A DNA stretch of 64,000 bases from Streptantibioticus rubrisoli. GTDB lineage: Bacteria; Actinomycetota; Actinomycetes; Streptomycetales; Streptomycetaceae. Each line of letters begins with the position of its first letter. The stretch's first letter is position 1. Positions 1 through 8,552 of the stretch are shown piece by piece. The stretch covers positions 1 to 64,000 of the forward strand of contig NZ_JANFNH010000008.1 of the NCBI RefSeq assembly GCF_024436055.1, written 5' to 3'. Under the pieces are notes generated by a model, which was given only the letters and a program-made list of their open reading frames with translations, searched no databases and was not told where the DNA came from. The translations under genes and the position numbers were made by a program.

Positions 1-469
1 TGCCATCCCCGTTGAAGGTCTGCACATAGTCATCGCGCGGGATGGAGAACGCGGTGACCTTGCCGCCGTCCGCGGGTATGTGCATCAAGATCAACGTGTT
101 GGTGTTGTAGTACCCGATGTCACTGGACCCGGCGTGCAGTTGGTCCTGGACGAACTCCTTCGGCAGGTCGTTGCCGTTCATGTCCTTGCGCGAGTCCAGG
201 CCGATCAACAGCAGGTTCACCGAGTTGTCCAGGTGCTTCGGCCCGTGCGCGCCGACCTTGTCCAGCGCGTCGGAGGTGTTCAGACCGCTGGTGATCCAGT
301 GGTACGCGGCCCAGGAGACCCCGCTGGCCGCCAGCACCGCCGCCGAGGACAAGCACACCACGGCCCGCCCGACAACCACCAACGGCGAGCGCCGGGGCGC
401 CTTGCTGCCGCGGCGGGCGGCACGGCCCCCTGCCCCATCGCGTGGTTGGGTACCGCGTTCGTCACGCAC
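1..469 (-). CDS. LytR-CpsA-Psr (LCP) family protein, N-terminal part, truncated by window edge
   Basis: LCP proteins are membrane-anchored phosphotransferases that attach glycopolymers such as teichoic acids to peptidoglycan. About 156 residues are present. A basic, Gly/Arg-rich cytoplasmic N-terminus is followed by one membrane segment (about residues 38-56), then the start of the LCP domain with the typical stretches NLLLIGLDSR and GKVTAFSIPRDDYV near the window edge. The GTG at 467-469 is chosen because GGAGGA lies 7 bases upstream. The start overlaps the stop of the upstream DUF6542 gene by 8 bases, so the two are probably translationally coupled. The remaining catalytic Arg residues lie outside the window. 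Confidence 0.85.
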   Translation of the reverse strand, partial: MRDERGTQPRDGAGGRAARRGSKAPRRSPLVVVGRAVVCLSSAAVLAASGVSWAAYHWITSGLNTSDALDKVGAHGPKHLDNSVNLLLIGLDSRKDMNGNDLPKEFVQDQLHAGSSDIGYYNTNTLILMHIPADGGKVTAFSIPRDDYVQTFNGDG

Positions 470-1016
470 CGCTGCTCCTCCTGTTACGCCTGGACCGGAC
501 AACTCGCCCAGCCAGTACGGCGATCACCGTGACCTCGGCCGCCGCCATGGCCGGGAACGCGTCAACGGCCCAGTGCACGGCCGACGTTGCCAGCTTGCCA
601 TGTGAGGCGGACGGGTTCGCCAACTGCTCGGTGACGACGGTGATCGCCGCCACCACCAGCGGCGGCGCCGACAGCACCAGCCAGGCGCCGTCCCGAGTGC
701 AGTTCATCGCGACCAGCACCGCCGCGAGCACCGCCGCGATCGCGAAGGCCCAGCCCAGCGCTGACCCCAACAGCTCGTCCACGAAGGCACCAGCCACCGG
801 CAGCGCCAACGCCAGCAGGACGATCCCGCTGAGCGGTGCCGCACCTGGTTTGTTCCGTCTGGTCCGGGCGGCGCGGCCGACGGCCTGCCCCGCGCCCGCT
901 CTGGGTGGGCCGCCCGCCGCTCGGCCGCGGGGGCCCGGCACTCGGCGTGACTGCCGTGCCGCCTCTCGCGGCGGACGCATCGACTCGCTCGGGGCTTCGG
1001 CGCTCTGGCCTGTCAT
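462..1016 (-). CDS. DUF6542-type integral membrane protein
   Basis: Predicted protein of 184 residues with a disordered, Arg/Pro-rich first half (about 1-70) and a C-terminal block of about four hydrophobic segments, which is the architecture of the actinobacterial DUF6542 family of unknown function. It ends with a short basic tail. The ATG at 1014-1016 is the first start compatible with this architecture; the frame stays open further upstream but that part has no membrane or domain signal, and no clear ribosome binding site was seen. It is immediately upstream of, and overlaps, the LCP gene, which suggests a link to cell-wall glycopolymer assembly, but that is inference from position only. 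Confidence 0.65.
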   Translation of the reverse strand: MTGQSAEAPSESMRPPREAARQSRRVPGPRGRAAGGPPRAGAGQAVGRAARTRRNKPGAAPLSGIVLLALALPVAGAFVDELLGSALGWAFAIAAVLAAVLVAMNCTRDGAWLVLSAPPLVVAAITVVTEQLANPSASHGKLATSAVHWAVDAFPAMAAAEVTVIAVLAGRVVRSRRNRRSSGA

Positions 1017-1196
1017 TCGCCTTCCTCGTCCGGCCCGCCGACACGTCCGTCCGGCAGCGCAATAGGTCCTGTTTGTGAAGGACGCAGAAACTGGTGCTTC
1101 CGGTTCTGTGGATGACTCGTGTCGACTCCTGGTTGCATTGTTGCGCAATGTAGCAAGTGTGAGGGGCGGGCTGCGAGGGCGCCTCCCCGTGCTGAC

Positions 1197-1440
1197 CGAA
1201 CCCGGAAGCGCGTGACGCGGCTCGCGCGTGCGTCGGCGCCACATCGCGGGCGGTCGGCCAGCACCTGACCCAGCACCTGGCCACGCTGAATCCCGCCGGA
1301 GCCATGCGGAGCCTCAGCCGAGGCCGCTACCACGTTTATCAGGCGATCAGCCCGCGTTTGGGCGCGGTGGCCCGGATGATGCTCGAAAGGGTCATGGCCG
1401 AGCCGGTGGACTACGCCACCGGCCTCCCCGCCCGCACGGG
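1197..1440 (+). pseudogene. Relic of an ArsR-family HTH regulator
   Basis: A frame running from just after a TGA near 1194 encodes a piece that resembles the second half of an ArsR-type winged helix: VGQHLTQHLATL followed by GRYHVYQAISPRLGAVARMM and LERVMAEPVDY. The recognition helix and beta-wing are recognisable, but there is no start codon, no N-terminal half and no ribosome binding site, and the frame runs on into the antisense of the Lrp gene. I read it as a decayed gene fragment occupying most of the otherwise empty 1017-1443 interval. The family assignment is by eye. Confidence 0.45.
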
Positions 1441-1443
1441 TCC

Positions 1444-1965
1444 TCAGTCGCGGGCGCGGCGGCCCGTCGGAGCCGGTCGGGTGGCGGCGGATCTGCGCAG
1501 CAGTTCGGTGAGCCGGTGCGGTACGAGTTCTCGCATGGCCAGGGCCGTGTTGGTGCGTTCGATGCCGGGGCAGTCGAGGATCTTCCCCGCGACCCGGTAG
1601 AGGTCCTCGGTGTCGGCGGCAACCACTCGCACCAGGAGATCCGTTGGGCCGCTGAGACCGAAAACCTCGACGATCTCCGGAATGTCCTTGAGTCGGTCGG
1701 CGACTTCGGCCAGATGATGCTGGTCGGCCTGGGCGGTGACGAACGCGGTGAGCGGATAGCCGAGCGCACCGGGGTCCACCCGGCGCTCGAACGAGCCGAG
1801 CGCGCCGTTCTCGTCCAGCTTGGCCAGCCGGGCCTGCACCGTGTTCCGGGACAGCCGCAGCCGCTCGGCCAGCGCGAGGACCGTGGCCCGCGGATCGTCG
1901 GCCAGCGCGAGCAGTATCCGGGCGTCGGTGGCGTCAACGCGCGGGCCGCTGTTCACTGTGCTCAC
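1444..1965 (-). CDS. Lrp/AsnC family transcriptional regulator
   Basis: Protein of 173 residues. An N-terminal helix-turn-helix (about 12-60, with TDARILLALADDPRATVLALAERL and then SRNTVQARLAKL) is followed by a RAM/ligand-binding ferredoxin-like domain (about 70-155), the standard order and size for Lrp/AsnC regulators, which sense amino acids or related small molecules. The start is GTG at 1963-1965, preceded by AAAGGAGG at 5 bases. It is divergent from an E1/transketolase-like gene, and the intervening DNA holds a perfect 10-bp inverted repeat, so autoregulation and control of the neighbouring enzyme are likely. The effector is unknown; an amino acid or 2-oxo acid is a guess from the neighbour. 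Confidence 0.93.
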   Translation of the reverse strand: MSTVNSGPRVDATDARILLALADDPRATVLALAERLRLSRNTVQARLAKLDENGALGSFERRVDPGALGYPLTAFVTAQADQHHLAEVADRLKDIPEIVEVFGLSGPTDLLVRVVAADTEDLYRVAGKILDCPGIERTNTALAMRELVPHRLTELLRRSAATRPAPTGRRARD

Positions 1966-1987
1966 TCAAGCCTCCTTTCGTCCTGGG

Positions 1988-2010
1988 CAAGTGAGCACAA
2001 TGCTCACTTG
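1988..2010. promoter_or_regulatory. Perfect inverted repeat, candidate Lrp operator
   Basis: CAAGTGAGCA and TGCTCACTTG form a perfect 10-bp inverted repeat separated by 3 bases (CAA). It lies in the 148-bp divergent promoter region, 22 bp upstream of the Lrp/AsnC start and about 100 bp upstream of the ThDP enzyme start. A related partial sequence (CTCACTCAAG) overlaps the Lrp ribosome binding region. A dyad of this length between a divergent Lrp gene and its neighbour is the usual setting of an autoregulatory operator. Confidence 0.7.
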
Positions 2011-2113
2011 AGGCAAGAGACGTTGTGCAAATGGTGAGTCGTGTGTCTACTTACGGAGCATAGAGCGGAGTCAACCCGAGTAACGGTGCTTATGGCACCA
2101 GAGGTGGTGGAGC

Positions 2114-4456
2114 GTGATCACTAGTGCCGCGTCGGCCCAACCGCGGATCGCGGGCGGTGTCGCGGAGGACGAACTGGCCGTGCTCGGCGCTGTCGAGCGC
2201 CGGGTGCTGTGGCTGTCCACGGCGATCATCGACCACGCCAACCGGGTGCGCCCCAACCCCTCCGGGCTGAAGGTCGGCGGACACCAGGCGTCCAGCGCGT
2301 CGATGACCTCGATCATGACGGCACTGTGGTTCCACGAACTCACCGCCCACGACCGGCTTTCCGTCAAGCCGCACGCCTCGCCCGTACTGCACGCGATCAA
2401 CTACCTGCTGGGCGAGTTGGACGCGAAGTACCTGACCACGCTGCGGTCCTTCGGCGGTCTGCAGAGCTACCCCAGCCGCTCCAAGGACCCCGACCCGGTG
2501 GACTACTCCACCGGCTCCGTGGGCATCGGCGCCACCGCCCCCATCTGGGGTGCCATCGCCCGGCGCTACGTCGAGGGGCGGTTCGGCGGAGCGGGGCGCG
2601 GACGGCAGTACTCACTGCTCGGTGACGCCGAACTGGACGAGGGCGCCATCTGGGAGGCCATCCAGGACCCGATGGTCCCCGACCTCGGCGAGATCGTGTG
2701 GATCGTTGACTTCAACCGGCAGTCGCTGGACCGCGTGGTGCCCGGGATCGCCGCCGGTCGGCTGCAGGGCATGTTCGACGCCGCGGGCTGGCAGGTGATC
2801 ACCGTCAAGTACGGGCAGCTGCTGGAGGAACTGTTCACCCGCCCCGGCGGTGAGATGCTGCGCAAGCGGCTGGACACCATGGGCAACCCCGAGTACCAGC
2901 GGCTGCTGCGCTGCACCCCGGAGCAGTTGCGCGAGCGCCTGCCCGGCGCCGGTTCCACGGCCGCGCCCATCGCCCAGCTGGTCGCGGAACTGGACGACGA
3001 CACGCTGCGCGCCGCCGTACGCAACCTCGGCGGGCACGACCTCGGCGCCCTGCTGGAGGCGTACCGCAGCATCGACGACACCCGGCCGACGGTCATCTTC
3101 GGCTACACGGTGAAGGGGTACGGCCTGTCCAGCGAGGGCCACCCGCAGAACCACTCCTCGTTGCTGACCGAAGCCCAGATGCGCGAGCTGGCGGGGCGTT
3201 TGGGCACCGACCTGGACGACCCGTGGCAGGGCTTCGCCGACGGCACCCCGGAGGCTGCGCTGTGCCGTACGGCCGCCGACCGGCTGCGGCGCCCGCAGTT
3301 CCCGCGTACCGCGCCCCCGGCGCTGCCCACCGACATCGGCCGCACCCCGTCGGGCACCGGCAACACCCAGCAGGCACTGGGCCGACTGCTCCTCGACCTG
3401 ACCCGGCAGGCACCGCAGGCCGCCGACCGGATCGTCACCGTCAGCCCCGATGTCAGCTCCTCCACCAACCTCGGCGGCTGGCTCAACAAGGCCGGGGTCT
3501 GGTCGCACACCGAGCGCCCCGACTGGTTCGCCGACGACGCCGAGACCATCCTGCACTGGCGTGAGAAGCCCACCGGCCAGCATCTGGAACTGGGCATCGC
3601 GGAGACCAACCTGGTCGGCCTGCTCGGCGAGTTGGGTGCCACCTGGAGCCGCTGGGGCCAACCCCTGCTGCCCATCGGCGTGGTGTACGACCCGTTCGTC
3701 AACCGTGCCCTGGAGCCATGGTCGTTCGGGATGTACGCGGGCGGCCAGTCCATCCTGGTGGGCACCCCCTCGGGCGTCACCCTCGCCCCGGAAGGCGGTG
3801 CGCACCAGTCGATCACCACGCCGTCGCTGGGCATCGAACAGCCGGACTGCGTCAGCTACGAGCCCGCCTTCGCCATAGACACCGAGTGGTGTCTGCTGGC
3901 GGCGTTGGCCAACCTGGGCAAGCCCGACGGGAGTTCGGCCTATCTGCGGCTGTCCACCCGCCCGGTTGACCAGACGCTGGCCGCGGTGCCGTCCGATCCG
4001 GCCGCCCGCGAGCGCCGCCGCCGCCAGGCCGTGGCCGGTGCCTACGTGCTGCGGCGGGCCGAGCGGCCCGCGGTGACCCTGGCGGTGATGGGCGCGCTGG
4101 TCCCGGAGGCGCTGGCCGCGGCGGACCGGCTGGCCGCGCTCGGCTTCGCCGCCGATGTGATCTGCGTGACCAGCCCGGACCTGGTCTTCCGTGCCGTGCA
4201 GAGCCGTCGTGGGCTGCAGGACGGTACCGGTTGGCTGCTCGACCAGGTCTTCCCCGCTGAGCGGGCGGTGCCGATGGTCACCCTGCTCGACGGCCACCCG
4301 CACACGCTGGCGTTCCTCGCCACCATCAACAACGTGCCGGTGACCACGCTGGGCGTCAGCCGCTTCGGCCAGTCCGGTGCCATCGAGGACGTCTACCGCT
4401 ACCACAGCATCGACACCGACAGCGTGGTTCGGGCGGCGCTTGACCTGGTGGACTGA
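2114..4456 (+). CDS. Pyruvate dehydrogenase E1 / transketolase-like ThDP enzyme
   Basis: Protein of 780 residues resembling the homodimeric AceE-type 2-oxo acid dehydrogenase E1. The N-terminal ThDP-binding half contains GDAELDEGAIWEAI and then IVDFNRQSLD, matching the GD-x-E...N cofactor motif; a transketolase-type pyrimidine-binding domain (around 430-600, with HLELGIAETNLVGLLGELG) and a TK-like C-terminal domain follow. It is shorter than the classical ~890-900 residue AceE. No E2 or E3 gene is adjacent, so it either borrows these from elsewhere or performs a non-oxidative ThDP reaction. Start GTG at 2114 follows GAGGTGGTGGAG. Regulation by the divergent Lrp protein is likely. The substrate (pyruvate, branched-chain 2-oxo acid or other) cannot be read from the sequence. 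Confidence 0.85.
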   Translation: MITSAASAQPRIAGGVAEDELAVLGAVERRVLWLSTAIIDHANRVRPNPSGLKVGGHQASSASMTSIMTALWFHELTAHDRLSVKPHASPVLHAINYLLGELDAKYLTTLRSFGGLQSYPSRSKDPDPVDYSTGSVGIGATAPIWGAIARRYVEGRFGGAGRGRQYSLLGDAELDEGAIWEAIQDPMVPDLGEIVWIVDFNRQSLDRVVPGIAAGRLQGMFDAAGWQVITVKYGQLLEELFTRPGGEMLRKRLDTMGNPEYQRLLRCTPEQLRERLPGAGSTAAPIAQLVAELDDDTLRAAVRNLGGHDLGALLEAYRSIDDTRPTVIFGYTVKGYGLSSEGHPQNHSSLLTEAQMRELAGRLGTDLDDPWQGFADGTPEAALCRTAADRLRRPQFPRTAPPALPTDIGRTPSGTGNTQQALGRLLLDLTRQAPQAADRIVTVSPDVSSSTNLGGWLNKAGVWSHTERPDWFADDAETILHWREKPTGQHLELGIAETNLVGLLGELGATWSRWGQPLLPIGVVYDPFVNRALEPWSFGMYAGGQSILVGTPSGVTLAPEGGAHQSITTPSLGIEQPDCVSYEPAFAIDTEWCLLAALANLGKPDGSSAYLRLSTRPVDQTLAAVPSDPAARERRRRQAVAGAYVLRRAERPAVTLAVMGALVPEALAAADRLAALGFAADVICVTSPDLVFRAVQSRRGLQDGTGWLLDQVFPAERAVPMVTLLDGHPHTLAFLATINNVPVTTLGVSRFGQSGAIEDVYRYHSIDTDSVVRAALDLVD

Positions 4457-4468
4457 GCCGCACGCGCG

Positions 4469-4502
4469 CCGGGGGTGCTGACGGTGCCGTCAGCACCCCC
4501 GG
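4469..4502. terminator. Bidirectional terminator hairpin
   Basis: A perfect 16-bp stem (CCGGGGGTGCTGACGG / complement) with a 2-base centre lies 12 bp past the stop of the ThDP enzyme and directly abuts the stop codon of the convergent ABC exporter gene, so it can serve both transcription units. Confidence 0.85.
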
Positions 4503-4503
4503 A

Positions 4504-6399
4504 TCACCCGACGGTGTCGTCCACCGGGGTCAGCGGCGGAGGCTCGGCCGCATAGCGGTTCTGTTCCGCGAGCAGCCGGGCGAACGGGCCACCGCACGCC
4601 CGTAGTTGCTGGTACGTGCCGCGCTCCGCGATACGGCCCGCCTGCAGGACGACGATCTCGTCCACCTGCCCCAGGGTGCTCAGCCGGTGGGAGATGACGA
4701 TCACGGTACGGCCGCGCGTGAGGTGTTCCAGCGCGCGCATGACCTCCGCCTCGGCCTCCACGTCCAGGTTCGAGGTCGGCTCGTCCAGGATCAGGATGGG
4801 CGCGTCGCGCAGCAGGGCCCGGGCGATGGCGATGCGCTGCCGCTGGCCGCGGGAGAGGTTCTTGCCCAACTCCCGCACTTCGGCCTGGTATCCGCCGGGC
4901 AGCGCGGTGATCGTGTCGTGGATGTGGGCCTGTTGGGCGGCGGCGATCACCTGCCCGTCGGTGGCGCCGGGGCGGCCGATGGCGATGTTGTCGTGCACGG
5001 TCCCCTCGAACAGGATCGCGTCCTCCGGCACCACGGCTATGTTGTCGCGCAGGACCGGCAGCGGGTAGTCGCGCACGTCCACGCCGTCCACGGTGATGGT
5101 GCCCTGCCAGGACTCGTAGAAGCGCGGCAGCAGCCTGGTCAAGGTGGTCTTCCCGCTGCCGGACAGCCCGACGAGGGCGAGCCGGGTGCCCGGGCGGATC
5201 TCCAGGTCCACCCCGTGCAGCACCGGCCGGTCCGGTTCGTAGCCGAACACCACGCCGCGGTAGGCGACTTCACCGCGCAGCCGCGAGGGGCCGATGTAGC
5301 GGGGGGCGGCGGAGCGTTCCTCAGGGGGCTGGTCGAGGATCTCCTCGATGCGTGCGGCCGCGGCTGACGCGGTGGACGCCAGCAGGGTGAGCTTCGACAG
5401 GTCGCGCATCGGCTGGTAGAGCTGCTTGGAGTAGGCGAGGAAGACGGTCAGGGTGCCGATGGTCAAGCTGGTGGCCGGAACGGTGAGGAACCCCAGCGAG
5501 TAGCCGTGGGCATGCCCGGCGGCGATCCAGGCGCCCAAGGTGATGATCACCACGTCGCTCACCGTGATGAAGACCATGACCAGCGGGTTGAACTCGGCCT
5601 GTCGGCGCCCGGCCCGCAGCCCGAAGCGCCGCTGCCGGTCCACATGGCCCGCGAAGGCCCGGGCCGCCCAGCGCTCCAGGGTGAACGCCTTCAGCTCCAC
5701 GATCGCGGTGATGGACGCGTTGGCCACCCGGGCCACCTGCCCGGCCGCGCGGGCCGCTTCCTTGGAGGCCCGTTTGACCCACCGGGTGTAGAGCAGGACG
5801 GTCACGAACAACAGGGGGGCGATGCACATCGCCAGTACGGTGAACTGCCAGTTGATCACCAGCATCACGGTGAGGATCCCGGCGAGGGTCAGCACCCCCG
5901 ACAGCAGGTCGACCAGTCCGTCGGTGACCAGCTTCTCGATGTCGGTGATGTTGCCGCTCACCCGTTGGACGACCTCGCCGACCTGCTGGCGGACATGCCA
6001 GTCGAGGCCGAGGTGCTCGATGTGGGTGAACAGCTGCTTGCGCAGCCTCGCCCCCAGGTCCTGGCCGACGAACGCCGCCACGGAGAGCTGGACGAACGCC
6101 ACCACCGCGCTGATCAGCCCGAGGGCGAGGAACACCAGTCCGGCGAAGAGCAGCACGCCGAGTTGGGTGTGCGACTCCATGGGGTTCAGTCCGCTGCGGT
6201 CACCAAACCGGTCGAAGCCGTCGAGCAGCCAGCCGGTGCCCGGGATGCGGGGATCCCGGTGATTGACGATCTTGTCCAGGATGATCTTGAAGGGGAAGGC
6301 CGCGAGGACATCGCTCGCCACGGCGGTGAAGGTCAGCGCGACCGCGAGGCAGACCAGCAGCCGACGGCCCCGCAGGGCGCGGTAGAGGAAGCGGATCAT
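4504..6399 (-). CDS. ABC exporter, fused permease and ATPase (half transporter)
   Basis: Protein of 631 residues: a type I exporter transmembrane domain (about 1-330, roughly six membrane helices) followed by a nucleotide-binding domain. Walker A GLSGSGKTT is near 411-418, the signature is LSRGQ (near 516) instead of LSGGQ, and Walker B ILILDEP is near 535. The H-loop SHRLS follows. A half transporter of this type works as a homodimer. The ATG at 6397-6399 overlaps the upstream stop as ATGA and has AAGGGGGG in front, so it is the third gene of a tightly coupled operon with two ATP-grasp proteins. Export of the product made by those enzymes is the likely role; the substrate is unknown. Confidence 0.92.
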   Translation of the reverse strand: MIRFLYRALRGRRLLVCLAVALTFTAVASDVLAAFPFKIILDKIVNHRDPRIPGTGWLLDGFDRFGDRSGLNPMESHTQLGVLLFAGLVFLALGLISAVVAFVQLSVAAFVGQDLGARLRKQLFTHIEHLGLDWHVRQQVGEVVQRVSGNITDIEKLVTDGLVDLLSGVLTLAGILTVMLVINWQFTVLAMCIAPLLFVTVLLYTRWVKRASKEAARAAGQVARVANASITAIVELKAFTLERWAARAFAGHVDRQRRFGLRAGRRQAEFNPLVMVFITVSDVVIITLGAWIAAGHAHGYSLGFLTVPATSLTIGTLTVFLAYSKQLYQPMRDLSKLTLLASTASAAAARIEEILDQPPEERSAAPRYIGPSRLRGEVAYRGVVFGYEPDRPVLHGVDLEIRPGTRLALVGLSGSGKTTLTRLLPRFYESWQGTITVDGVDVRDYPLPVLRDNIAVVPEDAILFEGTVHDNIAIGRPGATDGQVIAAAQQAHIHDTITALPGGYQAEVRELGKNLSRGQRQRIAIARALLRDAPILILDEPTSNLDVEAEAEVMRALEHLTRGRTVIVISHRLSTLGQVDEIVVLQAGRIAERGTYQQLRACGGPFARLLAEQNRYAAEPPPLTPVDDTVG

Positions 6400-8552
6400 C
6401 CGTTCCCCCCTTCGGCGAACCGTTCCAGGCACCGCTCGATCTCCGCCGCGACTGCGCGCGGTTCGGCGGGGCGGGGGCTGCTCAGACGGCGCACCCGGCG
6501 CGAAGCGATCTTCAGTTGCAGTGCGGCGTCGAACAGGGCGGCGCGTCGCGGTACCGCCGCGAACCGCCCCGGGTCGGCGCCCCGGTCGGCCAGCGCCGCC
6601 AGATACGCGCCGAGGAAGGCCTCCCTGGCCGCCTCGTACCAGGCGCGGTTGCCGCGTGGCCGCGTCGGTCGCAGATACGCCAGGAAGTACCCCACGTCGA
6701 GCGCCGGATCGCCCTGGCCGGTGCCGTCCAGATCGGTGATGACCGGATGACCGGGCGGGCAGAAGACGAGCTGGCTGGGCTTGAACGCGCCGTGTACGAG
6801 GGCGGTTTGGGCGGTCCCGGTCCGCTCCAGCGCCTCGGCGAGCGGTTGGACGGTCCCGTCCAGCTCGCCGGACAGGGCGTGCGCCCAGGCACGCACCCGG
6901 GCCGCGTAGCGGGGGCCGTCCGGCGCGGTCCGCCCGGACGAGACCGTGCTGGTGTGCAGCCAGGCGAGCGCCGCCGCGCTGGCGGCCAGCGCCGCGTGCG
7001 GTGGACGCACCCCGTCGCGCGCCCGCCGCGGCGGCCGGAGCAGCGCCGTGCCGGGCAGTTGGCCGCCACCGTGGGCGCCGCCCGCCGTCTCGGTGAGCAC
7101 CAGCCCCAACTCCTCGACCAGGCCCAACGTCCTTGGGACGGCGGCCTGTTCACCGCCGACCGCCCACAGCCGCTCGCCGAGTCGGTGGGCGGCCGCCGCG
7201 TCGGCAAGATCGCGGTAGAGCTTGCCGAAGAAGACCAGTTCCTCCCCGCTGGACAGCCGTACCTCGTAGCGCAGTACACAACGGGCCGCGGGCTTGTAGC
7301 GGACCGGGGTCGCCCGCACCTCCTCGACGCGGGCCCGGGGATCCTCCAGCACCGTCCTGGCCGCCGCCGTCAACGCGGTGGCCACGGCGCCGTCCGGCGG
7401 CGCGGTGGCGCAGGCGGCGGGCAACGCGGGCAGCTCGGCGTCGTGCGGGAAGGACTGCAGCGTCAGGCCGATCCGAGGGCAGCGCAGCACGCCGGGCCAG
7501 CGGCCGCGCGGTTCGGCCGGGTCGACGCGGGAAAACAGCTCGCCCGCACGCGGGTTGGCCAGCGCCGACTCATCGAGCCGTACGGTCACCAACGCCCCGG
7601 TGGCGCAGCGGTAGCTCGCGGTAAGCCCACGCCCCGGCTTGCGGCGAAGCGACGAGACCCGCAGCGGAGCGGCGTCACGGTCGAGCGCGCCGACCAGGTC
7701 GCGTACCGCCTCGTGCAGCGCCGCCACCGGCGACGCCGCCGCCTGCCGTGGCGCAGGATTGCGGTGCGGCGTCGCCTGCCGTACGAAGGTGGCGAGTGCC
7801 CGGGGCGCGCCCGGGACTCCGCGGCATCCGGGGAACGGGTTGACGTCGACCACCATCGGCCCGTCGCCGGTGTCGAGGATGTCGACGCCGTAGATCCGCA
7901 GGCCGAACACCTCGCCCACGGTCCGGGTCAGGTCGAGCCAACCCGCTGGCAGCCGCCACGGATCGAGCATGCGGGTCACCTTGGACGCGACGCCGTCCAA
8001 CGGGCTGCCCCGAAGACCGGCGAACACCCGCTCACCGATCACCCACAGCTTGTGGTCCAGACCGTCGTTGGCGACCAACTCCTGGACGACGACGGGCTCG
8101 TCGGCCCAGTCACCCTCCAATGCCCGCACCTGCTCCGGTCGGTCGAGTCGGGCCACCAGGTCCCCGCAGCGGCTGGCGCGGCTCTTGACGATGAGCGGGA
8201 AGCCCGGTGCCGAAGCGTGGGCCAGGTCGGAAAGCCGGGCGAGACGGCGGGTGTTGGGGAACGGCAGGCCGGACCTTCGGGCGAGGTCGGCCATCTGCCC
8301 CCGGTCCAGGCAGCGTTCGGTCGCGTCGGCGCCGTTCACCACCCGGCCGCCGAGGCGCTCCAGCCGCCGGGCGAGCGACACGGCACGCGGCGAATGGGAC
8401 TTGAGCAGATACAGGTCCGCGGTCGGTCCGAGGTCCCCGCAGTCCGGGTCGTCGGCGTCGAAGACCGTGACGCGGTGCCGTCGACCCAGGAGGTGGGGCA
8501 GCGCGGCCAGCAGTGGATGCTCCGCGTGGTGGGTGAGCAGGCAGACCCTCAT
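6396..8552 (-). CDS. ATP-grasp domain fused to APH-like phosphotransferase fold
   Basis: Protein of 718 residues with two parts. Residues 1 to about 300 form an ATP-grasp protein paralogous to the upstream gene, with FPLIVKSRASRCGD, VVVQELVANDG and the metal-binding end VVDVNPFPGCRGVP. Residues from about 320 are an aminoglycoside-phosphotransferase/choline-kinase fold. In its catalytic loop the usual HGDxxxxN is HGAFKPSQ (His near 587): the catalytic Asp is Ala and the Asn is Gln, while the downstream ITDLDG metal-binding Asp is kept. The second half may therefore be a non-canonical or inactive kinase. The start overlaps the upstream stop (ATGA) and the end overlaps the ABC exporter start (ATGA). 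Function unknown; a ligase that tags a carboxylate with an amine or peptide is the general ATP-grasp reaction. Confidence 0.85.
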   Translation of the reverse strand: MRVCLLTHHAEHPLLAALPHLLGRRHRVTVFDADDPDCGDLGPTADLYLLKSHSPRAVSLARRLERLGGRVVNGADATERCLDRGQMADLARRSGLPFPNTRRLARLSDLAHASAPGFPLIVKSRASRCGDLVARLDRPEQVRALEGDWADEPVVVQELVANDGLDHKLWVIGERVFAGLRGSPLDGVASKVTRMLDPWRLPAGWLDLTRTVGEVFGLRIYGVDILDTGDGPMVVDVNPFPGCRGVPGAPRALATFVRQATPHRNPAPRQAAASPVAALHEAVRDLVGALDRDAAPLRVSSLRRKPGRGLTASYRCATGALVTVRLDESALANPRAGELFSRVDPAEPRGRWPGVLRCPRIGLTLQSFPHDAELPALPAACATAPPDGAVATALTAAARTVLEDPRARVEEVRATPVRYKPAARCVLRYEVRLSSGEELVFFGKLYRDLADAAAAHRLGERLWAVGGEQAAVPRTLGLVEELGLVLTETAGGAHGGGQLPGTALLRPPRRARDGVRPPHAALAASAAALAWLHTSTVSSGRTAPDGPRYAARVRAWAHALSGELDGTVQPLAEALERTGTAQTALVHGAFKPSQLVFCPPGHPVITDLDGTGQGDPALDVGYFLAYLRPTRPRGNRAWYEAAREAFLGAYLAALADRGADPGRFAAVPRRAALFDAALQLKIASRRVRRLSSPRPAEPRAVAAEIERCLERFAEGGNG

